NCBI RefSeq assembly: GCF_900086725.1
Contig: NZ_LT574837.1
Location: 848,760-912,759, forward strand
Origin: Bariatricus massiliensis
GTDB taxonomy: Bacteria > Bacillota > Clostridia > Lachnospirales > Lachnospiraceae
Direction of reading: 5' to 3'
DNA: 64,000 nt
Shown here: positions 59,681 through 64,000 of the stretch, in pieces
Position numbering within the stretch: position 1 is the stretch's first letter
Layout of the letters: every line of letters begins with the position of its first letter
Notes under the pieces: generated by a model
The model's database searches: none
Told to the model about the DNA's origin: nothing
The model's input: the letters and a program-made list of their open reading frames with translations, nothing else
Made by a program: the position numbers and the translations under genes

Positions 59681-60502
59681 CTAGGCGGGTTGTTTCTTTT
59701 TTCTATAAACTGCCGGATACACAGATTCCAGCTCTGTCTCATCCGCGGACAAAAGTTCTGCATGCCCAATCAAAAGGTATCCGCCCGGATTTAGGCTTTC
59801 TTCTAAAAGTCTGACTAACTTCCTTCTGGAATCTCTATCAAAATATATCATTACATTACGGCACAGTATCAAATCAAACTTAGCCGGATTGCTTATCGGC
59901 GTCATTAAATTGTGATTACGGAATCTGATATTACTCTTTAGACTTTCAACTACCGCAAAATAATTTTCATTTACCCTTTTACAGTATTTCTGCTTCCAGC
60001 CCGTAGGAAGTGCATCCAGCTCTTTCTCAGAATACACACCCTTTCTAGCCATCTGAAGCACTTCATCTGATATATCGGTGGCTAAAATCCTTGCATCGGC
60101 CAGCTGCCCTCTATTTGCCTTATATTCCTCCAGCGCCATAGCAAGCGTATAACATTCCTCCCCGGTCGCACATCCCGCACACCAAATGTTACCGATTCCA
60201 AAGGCTTTCTGGGAAAATAATTCTCGAAAGATGGTACGCTCCAATATTTCAAAATGCACCGGTTCCCGCATAAAATATGTATAATTCGTGGTCAGCCGGT
60301 TCACCATCTGTCCCGCCAGTTTCCCATCTTTATCCCGGCGAAGCAGGTTCATATATTCAGCAAAGCTATTCACTCCCAGTCTTTTAAGCTCCTTCGTCAT
60401 CCTGCATTCAATCAAGACCTTTTTCTTTTCTAGATTAATTCCATATGTATCCCGCATGTACTCAATAATCTGATTGAATTCATTTTGATTAAGTCTAATC
60501 AT
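59681..60502 (-). CDS. cheR: CheR receptor methyltransferase
   Basis: A 273-residue SAM-dependent enzyme. The N-terminal helical domain precedes the SAM site GIGNIWCAGCATGEECYTLA (near 105), ILATDISDEVLQMARKGVYS, and FDLILCRNVMIYFDRDSRRK. The last motif, NPGGYLLIGHAELLS, is typical of CheR. It methylates Glu residues of the receptor. It overlaps the end of the 60495 gene by eight bases. A matching CheB methylesterase is not present in this operon. Confidence 0.95.
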   Translation of the reverse strand: MIRLNQNEFNQIIEYMRDTYGINLEKKKVLIECRMTKELKRLGVNSFAEYMNLLRRDKDGKLAGQMVNRLTTNYTYFMREPVHFEILERTIFRELFSQKAFGIGNIWCAGCATGEECYTLAMALEEYKANRGQLADARILATDISDEVLQMARKGVYSEKELDALPTGWKQKYCKRVNENYFAVVESLKSNIRFRNHNLMTPISNPAKFDLILCRNVMIYFDRDSRRKLVRLLEESLNPGGYLLIGHAELLSADETELESVYPAVYRKKKQPA

Positions 60503-60824
60503 GCTTTTTCACCCATACCCCTTTGATTATCTGTTCCATCTCCTGCCCATTATTTGTTTCTTCCCCCACTGTATCTGAAAGAATCCCCCTATAGCCTGTT
60601 CCACCTCTTAGAATAATGCCACATCTATAAACCTCCTGTGCAGTCCCACACATATCAAAAGGATTATAATATACCACAAGCTTCCCCATGTAATAGGAAA
60701 TACCCGCAATATCCTGCGGCTGCCCGGGCACACGGTGTACACTGGGATTCTCTATAATCGCTTCCAGTTCTTCTTCATCAATATAGAGTGTCTGCGGACC
60801 AGAAATTATTTCAATATATCTCAT
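60495..60824 (-). CDS. divergent CheW-like protein
   Basis: A 109-residue protein with a short CheW-like pattern: LYIDEEELEAIIENPSVHRV, PGQPQDIAGISYYMGKLVVY, GIILRGGTGYRGILSDTVGE. It lacks part of the usual second subdomain. It probably couples to the receptor or CheA as an alternative adaptor. It is in the operon between another CheW-like gene and cheR. The call is from fold-like spacing and context. Confidence 0.6.
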   Translation of the reverse strand: MRYIEIISGPQTLYIDEEELEAIIENPSVHRVPGQPQDIAGISYYMGKLVVYYNPFDMCGTAQEVYRCGIILRGGTGYRGILSDTVGEETNNGQEMEQIIKGVWVKKHD

Positions 60825-60848
60825 GCCCTATCGCTCTCCCTTACCTTA

Positions 60849-61238
60849 TTATTCCATCTCATATAATACACAAGGCTCGATAATATACGCCGGATATTCG
60901 CCGCCCTTATCGCTCCACATGCGGGCAATAGCGCGCAAATACCTATTATTGTCATTCGCAAGCTCCACGGGGAATTCTATTATCTGCTTCTCCAAAACTT
61001 CCACAATCCCAACAATATCATCCACTTTCAAAATTAATATATCTTCTCCGTTTTGGACAACAAGCTGATATTTCCTCATGTCCGCTGCTATCCCGCCTGC
61101 CAATACTGCAAAATCCAAAACCGGCAAGTCTCCCATATCCTCCATACCATCAACAACAGATTTCACACAAAAAAGAGGAATTAAAAAAGAAATGTCATAC
61201 GCAGAAAACAACATATACAAATTCTCCGATTCTTCCAT
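60849..61238 (-). CDS. CheW-like protein, first gene of the chemosensory operon
   Basis: A 129-residue protein with a CheW-type arrangement: NLYMLFSAYDISFLIPLFCV, GMEDMGDLPVLDFAVLAGGI, KYQLVVQNGEDILILKVDDI, then VGIVEVLEKQIIEFPVELAN. It is diverged from the CheW at the operon's end. It may be a second or third adaptor. GGGGGAG precedes the ATG, and the promoter is at 61277-61305. Confidence 0.6.
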   Translation of the reverse strand: MEESENLYMLFSAYDISFLIPLFCVKSVVDGMEDMGDLPVLDFAVLAGGIAADMRKYQLVVQNGEDILILKVDDIVGIVEVLEKQIIEFPVELANDNNRYLRAIARMWSDKGGEYPAYIIEPCVLYEME

Positions 61239-61276
61239 GATTCTCCCCCTTTTTTCTTATAATTACCACTATATCC

Positions 61277-61305
61277 ATAATACGTTATCCCATAAAAAAA
61301 CACAA
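61277..61305 (-). promoter_or_regulatory. promoter of the chemosensory operon
   Basis: On the minus strand TTGTGT (61300-61305), 17 bases, TATTAT (61277-61282), 38 bases before the first gene. This looks like a sigma-A promoter; no sigma-D-type (TAAA-15-GCCGATAA) element was seen. Confidence 0.5.
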
Positions 61306-61390
61306 GCCAAAGCACTTAACTTAGCGATTGTTGGCTATTACATTTTGTGATATCCTGATTATATCATTGAACTATAGAAAGGGGATGCAT

Positions 61391-62518
61391 ATGAAAGTAG
61401 TTATCGCCATCGATTCACTAAAAGGAAGTCTCACATCCATGGATGCCGGCCTTGCAGTTAAAGAAGGGATTCTGGCTGCCGTACCGGATGCAGAAGTCAT
61501 CGTCCGGCCTCTCGCAGATGGAGGGGAAGGTACAGTAGACGCATTGATCGAGGGGTATGGCGCCGAAAAAGTCTGTCTGTCCGTAACCGGCCCTCTCGCT
61601 CATCCTGTCTCCTGTTATTACGGATATCTTCCCCATACTGGAACGGCAATTATAGAAATGGCCGCCGCTGCCGGAATCACCCTTATCCCCTCTTTTGCCA
61701 AGGATCCGCTGCACGCAACCACTTACGGAGTAGGAGAATTGATTCTTGACGCCCTTTCAAAAGGCTGCCGGGATTTTATCATCGGAGTTGGCGGAAGCGC
61801 TACCAACGACGGAGGTCTGGGCATGCTTAAAGCTCTGGGATGTACTTTCCACGATATCCACGGGAACGATGTGGGCGAAGGCGGAAACGCTCTTGCAAAA
61901 ATAAATTCCATCGACACAAGCGGCATGAACCCTAATCTGAAACACTGCCGGTTTCAGATTGCATGTGATGTCTCCAACCCACTCTGTGGCAAAAATGGAG
62001 CTACCTATGTTTATGGCCCGCAAAAAGGCGCCGACATCCACATGATATCAAAGCTAGATTCAGCCATGGCTCACTTTGCCCAAAAAACAACCCAGTTTTT
62101 AAATACGGACTATTCTCAAGTCCCCGGTGCAGGAGCGGCCGGCGGCCTTGGATACGCCTTCCTAAGCTATCTAAACGCGCAGCTCATACCCGGGACCGAA
62201 TTGATTCTAAATGCCATTCATCTGGAAGCAGACCTAAAGGACGCAGACATCGCAGTCACCGGGGAAGGTCGACTGGATTCACAGACGGTCATGGGAAAGG
62301 CTCCCTTAGGAGTTGCAAAACTGGCGAAAAAGCATCACGCAAAAGTGATTGCTTTTGCCGGGACCGTGGCAGACGACGCTGACGCCTGCAATCAAGCCGG
62401 CATCGACGCCTTTTTCCCTATTATAAGGGACATCACTACACTCGAGGAGGCAATGAAGCCTGACAACGCCAGAGCTAACCTGCGGGCTGCCGCAAATCAA
62501 GTGTTCCGCCTTTTATAG
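61391..62518 (+). CDS. glxK: glycerate kinase
   Basis: A 375-residue enzyme that phosphorylates D-glycerate with ATP. Motifs include MKVVIAIDSLKGSLTSMDAG at the start, VRPLADGGEGTVDALIEGYG, FIIGVGGSATNDGGLGMLKA, and GAGAAGGLGYAFLSYLNAQL. ATG 61391 fits the family length of about 378, with AAAGGGG upstream; the frame is open to 61328. It is convergent with the DUF1576 gene. Its position beside no sugar genes gives no pathway hint beyond glycerate use. Confidence 0.95.
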   Translation: MKVVIAIDSLKGSLTSMDAGLAVKEGILAAVPDAEVIVRPLADGGEGTVDALIEGYGAEKVCLSVTGPLAHPVSCYYGYLPHTGTAIIEMAAAAGITLIPSFAKDPLHATTYGVGELILDALSKGCRDFIIGVGGSATNDGGLGMLKALGCTFHDIHGNDVGEGGNALAKINSIDTSGMNPNLKHCRFQIACDVSNPLCGKNGATYVYGPQKGADIHMISKLDSAMAHFAQKTTQFLNTDYSQVPGAGAAGGLGYAFLSYLNAQLIPGTELILNAIHLEADLKDADIAVTGEGRLDSQTVMGKAPLGVAKLAKKHHAKVIAFAGTVADDADACNQAGIDAFFPIIRDITTLEEAMKPDNARANLRAAANQVFRLL

Positions 62519-62527
62519 CAGCTTCCT

Positions 62528-62546
62528 TATGCCTTAAAGCGGCATA
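62528..62546. terminator. short hairpin between convergent glycerate kinase and DUF1576 genes
   Basis: TATGCC (62528-62533) and GGCATA (62541-62546), followed on the plus strand by GTTCCTTTT. It overlaps the end of the DUF1576 gene. Confidence 0.4.
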
Positions 62547-63814
62547 GTTCCTTTTGCCCGCGCCTTCCTGTCCTCAATAGACTGAATAATCGGCACCATA
62601 AAGGCCGCAACGATTCCCCCTGCGAATCCATTATTGTAGAGATTCATGCCTCCATAAATAATTCCCACATTCATAGCCACTGACGAGTGCAGGAATCCCG
62701 CGATTATTCCGGCGATTACCCCGAACTCACCCGCAATCGGCGCAAGTGTCGTAGAGAAGAGCAAGGTGATGATTGGAGACGGATCTGTAATATTCCACGT
62801 CTTCGTCAGGCTGGCAAGCCACACGCCCATCATGACAGGTAGTATATTTCTCACATGCTTCCCAGTAGCCCCGAATCCCACCACCGTGAAAATACCTCCT
62901 ATCGTCGGTCCATTCAAATCACCCCCGACAAGAAGTACAAAGGCCGTAGCCACAATTCCATTTATCCCCATGTTCACCAGCGCGGTACTGAATCCATCCT
63001 CCTGTACATAATCAGTACCCCCTAAGCCGCTTGATTTTAATATAGCCCTAAACTGGCTGAATGCTGTCGGCGAGTGAAAACGACCAAGCGCTATCATTAG
63101 TAAGAAGAATACAAACAGGAGAACGGCAAATATTCTATCGTTTCCGGTAGACCAGATGAGTCTGGATTCCGTCTCAAGTCCAAAAGATTTAAACACGGAA
63201 ATAATGACCGTCGCAATAATCCCCGATGAAAATCCCACATTGTACAGAGAATATCCCTTGTGAAGATAGAAAACATGTGTAGACAAGGGCGGCAGGACAA
63301 ATCCAATGACCGCGCCGGCCAAAAGGCTCAGGATAAGCTTGAGTGCAGGGGGCACTTCCGGCAGCTGCATAATCTGCGTTATAATTGGCGACAGACATGT
63401 TCCATAAAACCCTACATAAATATATTTTGATACGGAAACTTTATGGTATCTGGCATAACACCACACGCCGAACAGAATGGCCCAGATGTTGAGTATATTT
63501 TTGCCAAACAGAGAAAAGCCCATCATCAGAAAGATTGATGTGATCGTATGCCCGTCCATTTCCATATTAAGGAAATATAAAATCCCAATACAGACAAGCG
63601 TCAGGATACCGGCATTAATAAAAGCGGCCCCGATACCGCCGATAGCAATATAATCAGTAATCAGAAAATCCGGCTCCTTTAAAATCGTAATCAACCCGCG
63701 GTAAATGTCGGGCAGCGGCTGGAGAAAAAGCCCCGCAATCAGGAAATATGCCGGAAGAAGGGTCAGATACAAAAATTTCTTTTTTCGTGTCATGGTACGG
63801 TGTTGTTTTAACAT
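62534..63814 (-). CDS. DUF1576 membrane protein
   Basis: A 426-residue protein with about ten helices. Two similar halves show FGKNILNIWAILFGVWCYAR and GKHVRNILPVMMGVWLASLT, a duplicated element. The second half also has GFLHSSVAMNVGIIYGGMNL, YNNGFAGGIVAAFM; the first has HKGYSLYNVGFSSGIIATV. This internal repeat is the hallmark of DUF1576 proteins, thought to be transporters; the substrate is unknown. AAAGGAG precedes the ATG. Confidence 0.85.
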   Translation of the reverse strand: MLKQHRTMTRKKKFLYLTLLPAYFLIAGLFLQPLPDIYRGLITILKEPDFLITDYIAIGGIGAAFINAGILTLVCIGILYFLNMEMDGHTITSIFLMMGFSLFGKNILNIWAILFGVWCYARYHKVSVSKYIYVGFYGTCLSPIITQIMQLPEVPPALKLILSLLAGAVIGFVLPPLSTHVFYLHKGYSLYNVGFSSGIIATVIISVFKSFGLETESRLIWSTGNDRIFAVLLFVFFLLMIALGRFHSPTAFSQFRAILKSSGLGGTDYVQEDGFSTALVNMGINGIVATAFVLLVGGDLNGPTIGGIFTVVGFGATGKHVRNILPVMMGVWLASLTKTWNITDPSPIITLLFSTTLAPIAGEFGVIAGIIAGFLHSSVAMNVGIIYGGMNLYNNGFAGGIVAAFMVPIIQSIEDRKARAKGTMPL

Positions 63815-63996
63815 AATTCTCCTTTCTGTCGAAACAGCATCATTTTCTTTATACTATTATAGCAATATTTTTGCCCAAACACTATTGCTTTCTTCTATAA
63901 ATCAACTTCGTTTATAGGGCTTTTGAATTAGGAATTCTTTCGTGCCCGGGCTATAATAGTTATATGTAAAATGTTGCCAATACGGAGGAGAATTAT

Positions 63997-64000
63997 ATGG
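63997..64000 (+). CDS. start of a gene cut by the window edge
   Basis: An ATG at 63997 preceded by GGAGGAG seven bases upstream and by TATAAT at 63952-63957. Only the start codon and one base are visible, so the product is unknown. Confidence 0.45.

Overview
The window reads as a chromosomal segment of a low-to-mid GC Firmicute, most likely a Lachnospiraceae-type clostridium. The grounds are AGGAGG-type ribosome sites with many TTG/GTG starts, sigma-A promoters (TTGACA-17-TATAAT type), the CheC/CheD style of chemotaxis, a folC-folE-HD-folP-folBK folate operon, a sigma-54 gene next to glnA, and several small proteins that I know mainly from this family. No rRNA, prophage, insertion sequence or CRISPR array was seen.

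Layout. 1-6.3 kb: edge of a glycerol dehydrogenase, a HAD phosphatase, a YoaK-type membrane protein, glnA, rpoN and a phospholipase D-like protein. 6.4-9.7 kb: an ASCH protein, a GntR/ABC exporter operon, then five 126-bp tandem repeats. 9.7-16.5 kb: a DUF3810 protein, a 27-residue membrane peptide gene, an AraC regulator, a UbiB-like kinase with a phasin-like partner, and a PAP2/diacylglycerol-kinase fusion. 16.5-20.5 kb: the folate operon. 20.6-24.9 kb: an AT-rich Sau3AI-like restriction-modification island with a Vsr-type repair nuclease and one unknown gene. 25.1-31.2 kb: an ECF sigma module, MarR/MATE/YitT and proC. 31.2-36.3 kb: a PTS-EIIC/EAL fusion, a large hybrid histidine kinase, and a structured leader before an acetyltransferase. 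36.7-49.6 kb: accessory small genes, regulators, an antiporter with a TetR operator, and a dinB-SRAP lesion-bypass operon. 49.6-52.7 kb: a cluster of immunity-like genes and broken toxin tails next to tRNA-Cys and tRNA-Glu. 53.1-61.2 kb: a ten-gene chemosensory operon. 61.4-64 kb: glycerate kinase, a DUF1576 membrane protein, and the start of another gene.

How the genes work together. The folate operon covers most steps from GTP to folylpolyglutamate and carries an HD hydrolase that could fill the phosphate-removal gap. The chemosensory operon pairs CheA with a response regulator carrying GGDEF and has CheC/CheD but no CheB, so its output may be cyclic di-GMP; the EIIC-EAL fusion is a possible opposing phosphodiesterase. 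The restriction island is coherent for GATC: a C5 methylase, a Sau3AI-like nuclease, and Vsr to repair deamination at methylated sites. The immunity cluster looks like the worn remains of polymorphic toxin loci at a tRNA-flanked hot spot.

The least described elements are the 126-bp palindromic tandem repeat, the GATC-centred operator of the methylase gene, the unknown restriction-linked gene at 22079, the 27-residue peptide, the structured leader at 36160, and the broken genes at 51-52.7 kb. All family calls come from reading motifs by eye; no database search was run.
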